From assembly GCA_016185305.1 (NCBI GenBank), contig JACPNV010000059.1, positions 1 through 64,000 of the forward strand: a stretch of DNA of 64,000 bases, given 5' to 3'. Both the position numbers and the translations under genes were made by a program. The notes below the pieces were generated by a model. The model had not been told where the DNA came from and ran no database searches. It worked only from the letters and a program-made list of their open reading frames with translations. The stretch comes from Actinomycetota bacterium (GTDB lineage Bacteria; Actinomycetota; Acidimicrobiia; Acidimicrobiales; Acidimicrobilacustridaceae). Positions 1-8,170 of this stretch are shown here, piece by piece. Positions within the stretch are counted from its first letter, which is position 1. Every line of letters starts with the position of its first letter.

Positions 1-808
1 CGTCGCGGTCGGTGCCGGTCGCGATGGCGGGCAGGACGTCTTTCACACTCTCGCGCTGGACGGTCGGCGGGGTGCGCTGCAACCGGGCGCCTTCGAGCGG
101 CGCAGGGAGCCCGCCGGCCAAGAGGTTGACGAGGAGCCAGCGCTCCATGACCAGTTGGTTGAGCGGATGGGGATCGGCGCCAGCATGACGGTGCTTGCGA
201 ACCGACGCGATGACGCTCGCGAGCGCTTCCGGTGCTGGTACGTGGCCATGCACCATGGCAAAGGCTTCCCGGTCGTGCCGACCGACGCCGACCTCGAGCC
301 GCGCCCCGCCGGTGTCGGGGTCGTCTACCGCGCGGGCGATCTCGAGACCGAGCACCTCGCCTGTCACGACGCCGTGTTCAACCGAGACGTCTGCCCCGGC
401 CCCGGCGATCAGTGCCGCGAGCGCAAGTGCCGCGCCGCTCGGTCTGGCCGGCGGGGCCGGAGCTACCGGCCGGGCCACGATCAGCTCGCGGCCGTTGACC
501 GACCAAACCGACGCGGGCGACAGGAAGAGGCCGGCTCGGCGGGCCACGTGGCCGGCGACGTCAGCATCGTCGAGCAGCAGGTGGAGCTGGGCGGCGCCTC
601 GCTGTGAGGCCCACGCCATGGCAGGACCCAACGACCGCTCCGGTCGTTCGTCAGCAAGGACCCATGCCCGACGCCCGTCGGACATCGCCGCACCGCGTGC
701 GAACGCGCCGCTCTCTTCGGGATCGACGTCGCCGAACTGGCGGGCGACGAGCGCGCGGAGCTTGGCGGCGTTGAGCGCGGCGCGGCGCTCAGCGTCTACT
801 TCGGGCAC
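1..808 (-). CDS. Hypothetical protein, 3' end beyond left edge
   Basis: An open minus-strand frame of 269 codons continues past the left edge, so the C-terminus is missing. The GTG at 808 is chosen because it is the first start-type codon after the rpmE stop, 18 bases downstream of rpmE; this suggests cotranscription with rho-rpmE. No strong ribosome site is visible, so the start is uncertain. The protein is soluble-looking, rich in Ala, Val, Arg and Asp, with an amphipathic Ala/Arg N-terminus (ERRAALNAAKLRALVARQFG) and no membrane segment or signal peptide. In many actinobacteria prfA follows rpmE, but no release-factor GGQ motif is seen in the visible part. I do not recognise the family. 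Confidence 0.6.
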   Translation of the reverse strand, partial: MPEVDAERRAALNAAKLRALVARQFGDVDPEESGAFARGAAMSDGRRAWVLADERPERSLGPAMAWASQRGAAQLHLLLDDADVAGHVARRAGLFLSPASVWSVNGRELIVARPVAPAPPARPSGAALALAALIAGAGADVSVEHGVVTGEVLGLEIARAVDDPDTGGARLEVGVGRHDREAFAMVHGHVPAPEALASVIASVRKHRHAGADPHPLNQLVMERWLLVNLLAGGLPAPLEGARLQRTPPTVQRESVKDVLPAIATGTDRD

Positions 809-826
809 GCCAAGGACCGCCGCTGA

Positions 827-1075
827 TCAAGAAGGAGCTGTGGCCGTCGCGGCGGCCTCCGCGCTCGTCTTCTTGTTGCGCTTGCCGTAACGCCGCTCGA
901 ACTTCTCGATGCGTCCACCGCTGTCCACCAGCTTCTGCTTGCCCGTGTAGAAGGGATGGCACTCGCTGCACAGCTCGACGTGGAGATCACCCGCCGTCGA
1001 GCGGGTCGTGAACTCGTTGCCGCACGAGCAGACCACGTGCGTCTCGACGTATCGGGGGTGGATTCCAGCCTTCAT
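827..1075 (-). CDS. rpmE: 50S ribosomal protein L31 (zinc-binding type)
   Basis: Ribosomal large-subunit protein L31, 82 residues. It opens [20 protein letters not shown] and carries the paired-cysteine pattern CSC and CSEC of the zinc-containing (C+) form. The conserved HPFYTGKQ and [13 protein letters not shown] blocks follow, then a short Ala/Thr-rich tail. The ATG at 1075 is preceded by a GGAG at about 5 bases. It lies directly downstream of rho, the standard actinobacterial order, with a 129-base gap. Retention of the cysteines suggests this is the zinc-replete version; no C- paralogue is in the window. Confidence 0.96.
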   Translation of the reverse strand: MKAGIHPRYVETHVVCSCGNEFTTRSTAGDLHVELCSECHPFYTGKQKLVDSGGRIEKFERRYGKRNKKTSAEAAATATAPS

Positions 1076-1204
1076 GGCTACTCCGTCTTCTCGAGTGGTT
1101 GACCAGTCTGCCGAGTCGGGATGGACATCGCAACGTGGGCGGGCGGCTCCATGCAGCACCAGGCGCCGGATCGCCGGCGCCGCAAGGCTGGTGCGCCGCG
1201 ACAA

Positions 1205-2881
1205 CTACGCGTTGGCGATCTCCTTCAAGAACTCGTCGTTGCTCTTGAACCCGGACAAGCGGTCGATGAGCATCTCGAGCCCTGCGCCGCTGCTGCCGTT
1301 GTCGCCGCTGAGTCCGTGCAGCACGCGGCGCAGCTTCCAGACCTGCTTCAGCACACTCGGGTCGAACAGCAGCTCTTCCATCCGGGTCGACGACGCGTCG
1401 ACGTCGATGGCCGGATAGATCCGCCGCTCGGCGAGGCGGCGATCGAGGCGCAGCTCCATGTTCCCCGTGCCCTTGAACTCCTCGAAGATCACCTCGTCCA
1501 TCTTCGAGCCGGTCTCGATCAGCGCGGTCGCGAGGATGGTCAGCGAGCCGCCCTCCTCCAGGTTGCGAGCGGCACCGAAGAACTTCTTCGGCGGGTAGAG
1601 CGCTCCGGTATCGATGCCGCCCGACATGACGCGCCCCGTCGGCGGTGCCGCGAGGTTGTACGCGCGGGCGAGGCGTGTGATGCCGTCGAGCATGATGACG
1701 ACGTCACGCCCGTCCTCGACCAGCCGCTTGGCCCGCTCGATGGCGAGCTCGGCGACCATCGTGTGCTCGTCGGCGGGACGATCGAACGTGGATGCAACGA
1801 CCTCACCCTGCACGTGCCGCCGCATGGCCGTCACTTCTTCGGGCCGCTCGTCGACGAGCAGCACCATCAGGTGTACCTCGGGGTTGTTGGTTTCGATCGA
1901 CGACGCGATCTCCATCATCACGCGGGTCTTGCCGGCCTTCGGGGGCGAGACGATCATGCCGCGCTGGCCCTTGCCGATCGGTGCGATGAGATCGATGATG
2001 CGCGGTGTCATCACCTTGGGATCGTGCGTGAGCTCGAGGTTGAGCTTCTCGTCGGGGTGCAGGGGCGTGAGATCTTCGAACTTCGGACGATCGCGCGTGA
2101 GCTCGGGATCTCTCCCGTTGACCTGGTCGATGCGCAGCAACGCCGGGTTCTTCTCGCTCCGGCCCGCCGGGCGACTCGCGCCTTTGATGTGATCACCCTT
2201 GCGCAGGCCGAACTGGCGCACCTGCTTCACCGAGACATACACGTCTTCTTTGCTCGGGAGGTAGCTCTTCACGCGGAGGAAGCCGTAGCCCTCGTCACGA
2301 AGGTCGAGCATCCCGGCCACTTCGACGGGCTCGCCCTGCCATTGCTCGTCCTGGGTCTGACCTGGTGGCTGCGCCTCACGATCTCGGTTGCGACCGCGGC
2401 GACGTCGGCGGCGGTTCCCCGTCTCGCCGTCCGCGCCTTGGCCTTGCTCGTGCGGGCGCTGGGTTTGCTGGCCGCCACCATCGTCGCCCTCGGCACCACG
2501 GTCGGCATCGGAAGCGGCCGGGGCCGCGGCGGCCGAATCGGCGCCGGCGGTGTCTTGGCCGCGCGGGCCGGCCACATCTGCCTCGACCTCGTCGTCTCGG
2601 GCCTTGCCGTTGGACCCGCCCGCCGTCGCCGGCGTCGCGGGCGCGGCTTGCTCGCCTTCGGTCTTCGCGGTCTTCGCGGTCGCCTTCTTGGCTGCCTTCT
2701 TCGCCGGCTTCGCCTCGACCACCTCGGCCGCGCCGTCGACTCCGGCCAGCTCGAGGATCAAATCGACGATCTCGGCCTTGCGGGCACGGGATCCGGGTTT
2801 GCCGCCCATGGCGTTGGCGATGCGGTGCAGCTCGTCACGATCCTTGCGTTCGAGGATCGAGCGCTCGAGTTCCACGCTCAT
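1205..2881 (-). CDS. rho: Transcription termination factor Rho
   Basis: RNA-dependent hexameric helicase that ends transcription. The 558-residue protein has a Rho-N-like head (1-48), then a long low-complexity insert (about 50-180) that is Ala/Lys/Thr-rich and ends in an Arg-rich run. A cold-shock RNA-binding domain (about 188-235, [13 protein letters not shown]) and the RecA-type ATPase follow. Walker A is PPKAGKT at 313-319, Walker B is VVIMLDG at 394-400, and the Q/R-loop region [20 protein letters not shown] is intact. The insert is typical of high-GC actinobacterial Rho and is thought to aid use on structured GC-rich RNA. The ATG at 2881 begins [10 protein letters not shown]; upstream in-frame codons look non-coding. 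rpmE follows. Confidence 0.97.
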   Translation of the reverse strand: MSVELERSILERKDRDELHRIANAMGGKPGSRARKAEIVDLILELAGVDGAAEVVEAKPAKKAAKKATAKTAKTEGEQAAPATPATAGGSNGKARDDEVEADVAGPRGQDTAGADSAAAAPAASDADRGAEGDDGGGQQTQRPHEQGQGADGETGNRRRRRRGRNRDREAQPPGQTQDEQWQGEPVEVAGMLDLRDEGYGFLRVKSYLPSKEDVYVSVKQVRQFGLRKGDHIKGASRPAGRSEKNPALLRIDQVNGRDPELTRDRPKFEDLTPLHPDEKLNLELTHDPKVMTPRIIDLIAPIGKGQRGMIVSPPKAGKTRVMMEIASSIETNNPEVHLMVLLVDERPEEVTAMRRHVQGEVVASTFDRPADEHTMVAELAIERAKRLVEDGRDVVIMLDGITRLARAYNLAAPPTGRVMSGGIDTGALYPPKKFFGAARNLEEGGSLTILATALIETGSKMDEVIFEEFKGTGNMELRLDRRLAERRIYPAIDVDASSTRMEELLFDPSVLKQVWKLRRVLHGLSGDNGSSGAGLEMLIDRLSGFKSNDEFLKEIANA

Positions 2882-3209
2882 CGGGTGCCTCGTTTCAGCT
2901 TCTCTTCGGGAATCCGGTGGGATCCGTTCGTGGGTACAGGTGGCGTGCTGCTTGGGATCGGATGGCCCGAGCCAGGCGCAGCCTGGAACCAACCTCGACA
3001 GCTCCGATGGCACGCGGCAGCGACAGAGCGACGAGGGTGGGGTTGAGACCGGTGGAACCGGACTCGAACGGCGGTGGCGGTAGAACCGTGATCTGGTTCT
3101 CCCCTGCCACAACGACCGCGGGATCAGCGTAGTGGCGGGATCTCGTGGCGAGCAACCACGGCAAACCAAGCGGGGCTCGACGCGGGTCGCGGCCATACTC
3201 GAAGACTTG
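2882..3209. other. Intergenic region between divergent rho and ABC exporter
   Basis: 328 bases separating the rho start (minus) from the ABC gene start (plus); it must hold both promoters and the rho leader. A short inverted repeat (AGAACC at 3082-3087, GGTTCT at 3095-3100) is the only clear structure. Open frames here are antisense or upstream extensions without coding character. I see no small gene. Confidence 0.5.
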
Positions 3210-4910
3210 ATGGGGGACGTTCTCCGGGCCACGGGCCTTCGCAAGTCTTATCGCGGCGTCGACGCGGTCGACGACGTCGACCTGCACGTCGGCGCCCAAG
3301 AGCGCGTCGCGCTTTTGGGGCCGAATGGCGCCGGCAAGACCACGACGTTGCTCATGCTGCTGGGCGCGATCACGCCCGATGCCGGGCAGGTGTCGGTGCT
3401 CGGCCAGCCCATGCCCCGCCACCGCAGCCGGGCGATGCGGGGCGTGGGCTTCGTCGCCGGGTACCTCCCGCTCCCCGACCGCCTGCGCGTTCGTGAAGCG
3501 CTGCGGTTGTTCGCGCAGCTCTATGGCCTTCGTCCCGACGAGTCCGAGGTTGCGATCACCGACGCACTCGAACGCTTCCACATCCCCCATCTCGGCGATC
3601 GGATGTGCCTCGAGCTCTCATCCGGCCAGCGCACGCTGGTCGGCATCTGCAAAGCCATCCTTCACGAACCGCGCCTACTGGTGCTCGACGAGCCAACGGC
3701 GTCGCTCGACCCGGACGTCGCCTACCGCGTGCGCCACGGCATCGAGGCGCTGTCCGAGGAGCAGGGCACGGCCTTGCTCGTCACCAGTCACAACATGGTG
3801 GAGGTGGAACGGCTGTGCGAGCGCGTCGTGTTCTTGTCTGCAGGGCACGTCGTCGCGAACGGCTCACCGGCGGAGGTTGCCGGCAGCTTCGGTCACGGCT
3901 CGCTCGAAGGGGTCTTCCTCGAGCTTGCCGGCACGATCCACTCCGAGCACGAGCTCGTCGACGAAGGTGTGGCCGGCGCGGACATGTTGCCCGACCGGGT
4001 CGTCATCGAGGCGAGCGCAGTGGAACCGGCGGCCGTCCGGGTGCGAGCGGTCGACCGACGGAGTCCGGCTCCGAACGACCACGACGCGCCTGCCCCACCG
4101 CCCGACCGGGGCTCGAGCTGGCTGCGCATACGATCGATCGCCCAGCGGCACGCGTTCGTGTTGCGCCGCAGCCCCCATCGCTGGTTCGACATCGTGATCT
4201 GGCCGATGGTCGACGCCGTGCTCTTCGGATCGCTGGGCGTGTACGTCGCGCGCCAGTCGGGAAGCAGCTCGGCATCGCCGGCAGGCGCGGCCTACCTGCT
4301 CACCGGCATCTTGCTGTTCCACGTCATCTACCAAGTGCAGATCGCCCTGTCGACGGGCTTCCTCGAAGAGACCTGGTCACGCAACATCTTGAACCTGATG
4401 ACCACACCGCTGCGCGAGCTCGAGTACGTCCTCGGCGTCGCGTTGTTCGGCTTCGCGAAGCTCGTCGTCGGTCTCACTGTTGTCGGTGCTGCCGCCGTCG
4501 CGTTCTTCGCGTTCAACATCCTCAGCGTCGGCTGGGGTCTGTTCCCGATCGCGATCCTGCTGATCTTCAGCGGGTTCGCCATCTCGTTCTTCGTCATCGG
4601 GCTCGTGCTGCGCTTCGGGCAGTCCGCCGAAGTCCTCGCGTGGGGCATCCTCTTCGTCGTGATGCCCCTGTCGGGCGTCTTCTATCCCGTGGACGCGCTG
4701 CCGGCCGTCATGCAACCGATCGCGTACGCGCTGCCCACGACGCACGCCTTCGTCGCGGCGCGAGACCTGCTCGCGGGCCAGCCCATGCCGTGGGATCAAC
4801 TCGCCGTCGCGGTGATCGGTGTCATCGCCGCGCTGGCGCTGGGCATCGCCTTCCTCTACCGGATGCTCGGCACCTTCCGCCGCCGCGGCTTCATCACCCG
4901 CTTCTCCTGA
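3210..4910 (+). CDS. ABC-2 type exporter, ATPase and permease fused in one chain
   Basis: A 566-residue fusion. Residues about 1-235 form an ABC ATPase of the drug/polysaccharide exporter class: Walker A GPNGAGKT, a variant signature LSSGQR, Walker B LLVLDEPTASLDP, and the H-loop TSHNMVE. A linker of about 70 residues is rich in Asp, Pro and Arg. The C-terminal half is an ABC-2 permease with about six hydrophobic segments, starting after RRSPHRWFDIVIWPMVDAVL and including PLSGVFYPVDALP. These two parts are normally separate genes; here a dimer of one polypeptide would make a complete transporter. The ATG at 3210 is chosen because homology begins there; the frame is open further upstream. Substrate unknown. 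The gene converges on the PGM-like gene with 13 bases between stops. Confidence 0.9.
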   Translation: MGDVLRATGLRKSYRGVDAVDDVDLHVGAQERVALLGPNGAGKTTTLLMLLGAITPDAGQVSVLGQPMPRHRSRAMRGVGFVAGYLPLPDRLRVREALRLFAQLYGLRPDESEVAITDALERFHIPHLGDRMCLELSSGQRTLVGICKAILHEPRLLVLDEPTASLDPDVAYRVRHGIEALSEEQGTALLVTSHNMVEVERLCERVVFLSAGHVVANGSPAEVAGSFGHGSLEGVFLELAGTIHSEHELVDEGVAGADMLPDRVVIEASAVEPAAVRVRAVDRRSPAPNDHDAPAPPPDRGSSWLRIRSIAQRHAFVLRRSPHRWFDIVIWPMVDAVLFGSLGVYVARQSGSSSASPAGAAYLLTGILLFHVIYQVQIALSTGFLEETWSRNILNLMTTPLRELEYVLGVALFGFAKLVVGLTVVGAAAVAFFAFNILSVGWGLFPIAILLIFSGFAISFFVIGLVLRFGQSAEVLAWGILFVVMPLSGVFYPVDALPAVMQPIAYALPTTHAFVAARDLLAGQPMPWDQLAVAVIGVIAALALGIAFLYRMLGTFRRRGFITRFS

Positions 4911-4923
4911 TCCGCTGTGGTGC

Positions 4924-6072
4924 TCAGCGGTGTCGCACGAGCCTCGCCATGAGCAGGTGGCCGGGGACGGGCTCGCAGGCGGCGACGCCCGCTTCGGTGT
5001 AGGAGCCGCCCGGTCCGTCGACGGCAGAGTCGACCAAGAGGTAGGGGACGGGGTCGGGCGTGTGCGTCTTGAGGCGCAGCGGCGTGGCATGGTCGGGCAA
5101 CAGCAACAAGCGCCACGGGCCGAGCTCGTCGAGCCCTTCCACGAGACCGTCGAGGATGTCGCGATCCCATCGTTCGAGCGCCTTCACCTTCTCGTCGACG
5201 TTGCCCGCATGTCCGGCCTCGTCCGTAGCCTCGACGTGGATGATGAACACGTCAGTGCCATCTCGCAGCGACTCGAGTGCCGCGTCGCGCTGCGCCTCGT
5301 AGTCGGTGTCGAAGCCGGCGCTCATCCCTTCGACATCGACGCACGTGATGCCGGTCAGGACACCGAGCCCTCGCACCAGGTCGACGGCGCTGCACAGCGA
5401 GGCCTCGAGCCCGTAGATCTTCGCGAACCTCGGCATCTGCGGTTGGAACCCCTGGCCCCACAGCCAGATCTGGTTGGCCTTCAACCCGAACCGGCGGACG
5501 ACGGCGCGCGAGCGATCCATGAGATCCACGAGCCCGCCGGCCGCGCTGCCCGTTGGCACGACTGCCGGCTTGTCGCTCAAGTCGTGCGGCGGCACGCAGT
5601 CGGCGTCGGACCACGACCCTGGCGCCACCATGATGTGTCGGTACTCGACACCGGGGTGGAACTCGATGCCGTCGCCGCCCAGCTCGGCTTGAAGGGCCTC
5701 GATGACCGGACGCGATTCGCTCGACGTCGGATGGCCACCGGCGAAGTCGACCATCGTCCCATCATCGCCGACCGTCACGAGGTTGCATCGATACGCGACC
5801 TGGTCGGGCCCGAGCTCGAGCCCTAGGGCCGCCGCTTCGATCGGCGCCCGGCCGGTGTGGAACTCGGCGGGGTCGTAGCCGAAGATCGCCATGTTGCCCA
5901 CGTCGCTGCCTGGTGGCATGCCCGCAGGGATCACGGCGGCCCGGCCGACCTCGCCCCGAGCCGCGAGACGAGCCAGCACGGGCGTCGATGCCGCCTCGAG
6001 GGGGGTCTGGCCGCCGAGCTCGGCCACCGCCTCGTCGGCGCAGCCATCGGGTACGCAAACGACGTACTTCAT
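4924..6072 (-). CDS. Phosphoglycerate-mutase-like (ApgM/alkaline phosphatase superfamily) protein, probable homoserine kinase substitute
   Basis: A 382-residue member of the archaeal-type cofactor-independent phosphoglycerate mutase family. Seen: MKYVVCVPDGCAD with a metal-binding Asp, the active-site region PPGSDVGNMAIFGYDP, the metal motif HVEATDEAGHAGN, and LLLLPDHATPL. One branch of this family is annotated as a proposed homoserine kinase in genomes lacking thrB (established family knowledge). It is the last gene of a four-gene run hom-thrC-deaminase-this gene, in which each stop/start pair overlaps by four bases (ATGA at 6069-6072 here). No GHMP-kinase thrB is present in the window. The context strongly favours phosphorylation of homoserine rather than glycolysis, though a plain mutase role cannot be excluded. 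Confidence 0.85.
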   Translation of the reverse strand: MKYVVCVPDGCADEAVAELGGQTPLEAASTPVLARLAARGEVGRAAVIPAGMPPGSDVGNMAIFGYDPAEFHTGRAPIEAAALGLELGPDQVAYRCNLVTVGDDGTMVDFAGGHPTSSESRPVIEALQAELGGDGIEFHPGVEYRHIMVAPGSWSDADCVPPHDLSDKPAVVPTGSAAGGLVDLMDRSRAVVRRFGLKANQIWLWGQGFQPQMPRFAKIYGLEASLCSAVDLVRGLGVLTGITCVDVEGMSAGFDTDYEAQRDAALESLRDGTDVFIIHVEATDEAGHAGNVDEKVKALERWDRDILDGLVEGLDELGPWRLLLLPDHATPLRLKTHTPDPVPYLLVDSAVDGPGGSYTEAGVAACEPVPGHLLMARLVRHR

Positions 6073-6779
6073 CGGCCGCAGGATAACTGCAAGCGCTCCC
6101 AGAGCTCGCCGAGCACCTCCTCCACGGGCGTGCCGTTCGCTGCGAGTGCGACGAGCTCGTGCGAGGCGACGAGCTCGGTCGCCAGCTCGCCCAGCGCCGG
6201 CGCATGCGCACGCCACGCCAGCTCGATCTCGCTGCCCGGCGTCCAGAAGCGGCTCGTGTGCAGCGGCAGCAGCAAGGCGAAGGCGGCGAACTCGCCGTCG
6301 GCGGGTCCGGTGATGCGCGGCCAGCCGGCGCCGATGAACGGATCGAGCGCGGGAAGGCCCGACAAGCCCGACCACAACGGATCTTCGGCAAGGAAGCGGA
6401 CGGTGCCGATCTGCGCCAGCCTGATGCCACCGGCGCACAACAGGCATGGCTCCAGCGACGTCCACAACGTGAAATCCCGGTGGCTTCGCCCGGACTTCAA
6501 CTTGCCGAGGGCGTTCATCTCGGCGTGTGCGACTGGGCTGCCAGCCAGCTGGTCGTCGCCACAGTGCTGTTCGAACAAGCGATTGCGACCGGTCGCGACC
6601 ACGGCGCCACCCGCGCCGGTGATCACCGACCCGATGCCGAGGCTGCCCGACTGCGCGCTCTTCCACGCGAGCTCGAGGCAATGGCGGAACTCCGGTTCGA
6701 GCTCGGCCCACCGGTCCTCGAAGGCCGACGGACCGGGCGCCGCCGACACGACCGCCGGATGATCAGGCTCGCGCCTCAT
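6069..6779 (-). CDS. Cytidine/deoxycytidylate deaminase-fold protein
   Basis: A 236-residue zinc-dependent deaminase-fold protein. The two zinc motifs are present: HAE within PVAHAEMNALG, with catalytic Glu, and PCLLCAG supplying the two Cys ligands. SLEPC is typical of the nucleoside/tRNA-adenosine/guanine deaminase branch. It is longer than usual (about 150-160 residues) because of an N-terminal extension and a C-terminal region of about 80 residues. It overlaps thrC upstream (6776-6779) and the PGM-like gene downstream by four bases each, so it is translationally coupled inside the threonine operon. Its substrate and why it sits here are unknown; the fold assignment is firm. Confidence 0.85.
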   Translation of the reverse strand: MRREPDHPAVVSAAPGPSAFEDRWAELEPEFRHCLELAWKSAQSGSLGIGSVITGAGGAVVATGRNRLFEQHCGDDQLAGSPVAHAEMNALGKLKSGRSHRDFTLWTSLEPCLLCAGGIRLAQIGTVRFLAEDPLWSGLSGLPALDPFIGAGWPRITGPADGEFAAFALLLPLHTSRFWTPGSEIELAWRAHAPALGELATELVASHELVALAANGTPVEEVLGELWERLQLSCGR

Positions 6780-8170
6780 CCGAGGACGCCCTCGATGTGG
6801 TCGCGCACGGCGGCGAGATCGTTTGGCAACGAGTCGAACCGCTCGTCCCGTTCGAGAAGGTTGCGGAGTCGGTCGGGCAACGCCGGCCGGACGCCGATCG
6901 CGGCCTCGACCGCGTCGGGGAACTTCGCGGGTTGCGCGGTGGCGAGGCAGACCACCGGCACGCCATCGTCGCGCCGCCGTGCCTGCGCGGCACCAAGGCC
7001 AACCGCGGTGTGCGGGTCGACGATCACGCGGTAGTGCTCGTAGGTCGCCGCGATGACCTTCTTGGTCTGGTCGTCATCGATGCACGCACCGTCCCAGTGC
7101 TCGCGGAGCAGTGCAAGCTGGTCGGCCGTCACCGAGAACTGCCGCTCACCACGAAACTCGGTCATGAGCTCAGCAACCCGAGCGCCATCGCGGTTGCACA
7201 GCTCGAAGAGCAGTCGCTCGAAGTTGCTGGACACCTGGATGTCCATCGCCGGGCTGAGCGTCGGCTTCACGCCGGCCATCGCCATGGTGCCCGACTCGAG
7301 GAAGCGGGTCAGGATGTCGTTCCGGTTGCTGCCGATGATGAACTGGCTTATCGGTGTCCCCATGCGCTGCGCGGCGTAGCCGGCGAAGACGTTGCCGAAG
7401 TTGCCCGTCGGGACGGCGAACGACACCGGCTGGGTCCCTCCGCCGAGCTGCGCGGCGCACCGCACGTAGTAGACGATCTGGGCCATCACCCGGGCCCAGT
7501 TGATGGAGTTCACCGCGGAGAGGTTCCGGCGATCGCGGAAGTCTGTGTCTGCGAACAACGCCTTCACGAGGTCTTGGCAGTCGTCGAACGTGCCTGCGAT
7601 CGCGATGTTGTGGACGTTGGGTGCGTCGACGGTCGTCATCTGGCGCCGCTGCACATCCGACACCCGCCCTTCGGGATGGAGGATGAAGATGTCGATCGCC
7701 TCCCGGTCGCGGCAGGCTTCGATCGCGGCGCTACCGGTGTCGCCCGACGTCGCCCCGACGATCGTGACCCGCTGGCCCCGGCGGGCCAGCTCGGCGTCGA
7801 ACAAGCGCCCGACGAGCTGCAGGGCGATGTCTTTGAAGGCAAGCGTCGGGCCATGGAACAGCTCGGCGAGGTAGAGCCCGTCGCCGAGATCGCGCAACGG
7901 GACGACGTCGGGGTCGTCGAAGGTCGAGTACGCGTCGGCCACGATCGAGCCGAGCTCGTCGCTATCGAACGACGAGCCGTCGACGTAGGGCCACATGACC
8001 TCGAGGGCCACGTCGGCATACGTTCCGCCCGCGAACCGCTCGAAGGCCCTGAGGTCGAGCACGGGCCACGACTCGGGCACGAACAACCCGCCATCGCGGG
8101 CCAACCCCGCCAGCAAGATGGCGCCGAAGTCGAGGCCATGATCGACGCCACGGGTGCTGACGTAGTTCAC
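6776..8170 (-). CDS. thrC: Threonine synthase
   Basis: Pyridoxal-phosphate enzyme converting O-phosphohomoserine to threonine. The 464-residue length and opening MNYVSTRG fit the long (E. coli/yeast-type) threonine synthases rather than the short actinobacterial type. The PLP lysine is Lys113 in HGPTLAFKDIALQ; the phosphate-binding loop GATSGDTGSAA and the PTGNFGN segment are intact. The ATG at 8170 overlaps the hom stop by four bases, so the two are translationally coupled. The product consumed here must come from the PGM-like gene two genes downstream, or a kinase elsewhere. Confidence 0.96.
   Translation of the reverse strand: MNYVSTRGVDHGLDFGAILLAGLARDGGLFVPESWPVLDLRAFERFAGGTYADVALEVMWPYVDGSSFDSDELGSIVADAYSTFDDPDVVPLRDLGDGLYLAELFHGPTLAFKDIALQLVGRLFDAELARRGQRVTIVGATSGDTGSAAIEACRDREAIDIFILHPEGRVSDVQRRQMTTVDAPNVHNIAIAGTFDDCQDLVKALFADTDFRDRRNLSAVNSINWARVMAQIVYYVRCAAQLGGGTQPVSFAVPTGNFGNVFAGYAAQRMGTPISQFIIGSNRNDILTRFLESGTMAMAGVKPTLSPAMDIQVSSNFERLLFELCNRDGARVAELMTEFRGERQFSVTADQLALLREHWDGACIDDDQTKKVIAATYEHYRVIVDPHTAVGLGAAQARRRDDGVPVVCLATAQPAKFPDAVEAAIGVRPALPDRLRNLLERDERFDSLPNDLAAVRDHIEGVLG

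Noticed and set aside
1121-3046. A 641-codon plus-strand open frame opposite rho
   Set aside because: Exact antisense of rho; Arg/His/Leu-rich with no recognisable domain.
3082-3100. AGAACC...GGTTCT inverted repeat as a fourth KstR-type site
   Set aside because: The half-sites are spaced seven bases apart rather than adjoining, so AACnnGTT is not formed; no -10 has the matching phase.
4912-4930. CCGCTG/CAGCGG hairpin between convergent genes as a terminator
   Set aside because: Only 6 bp, no T-run, and it overlaps the end of the PGM-like gene.
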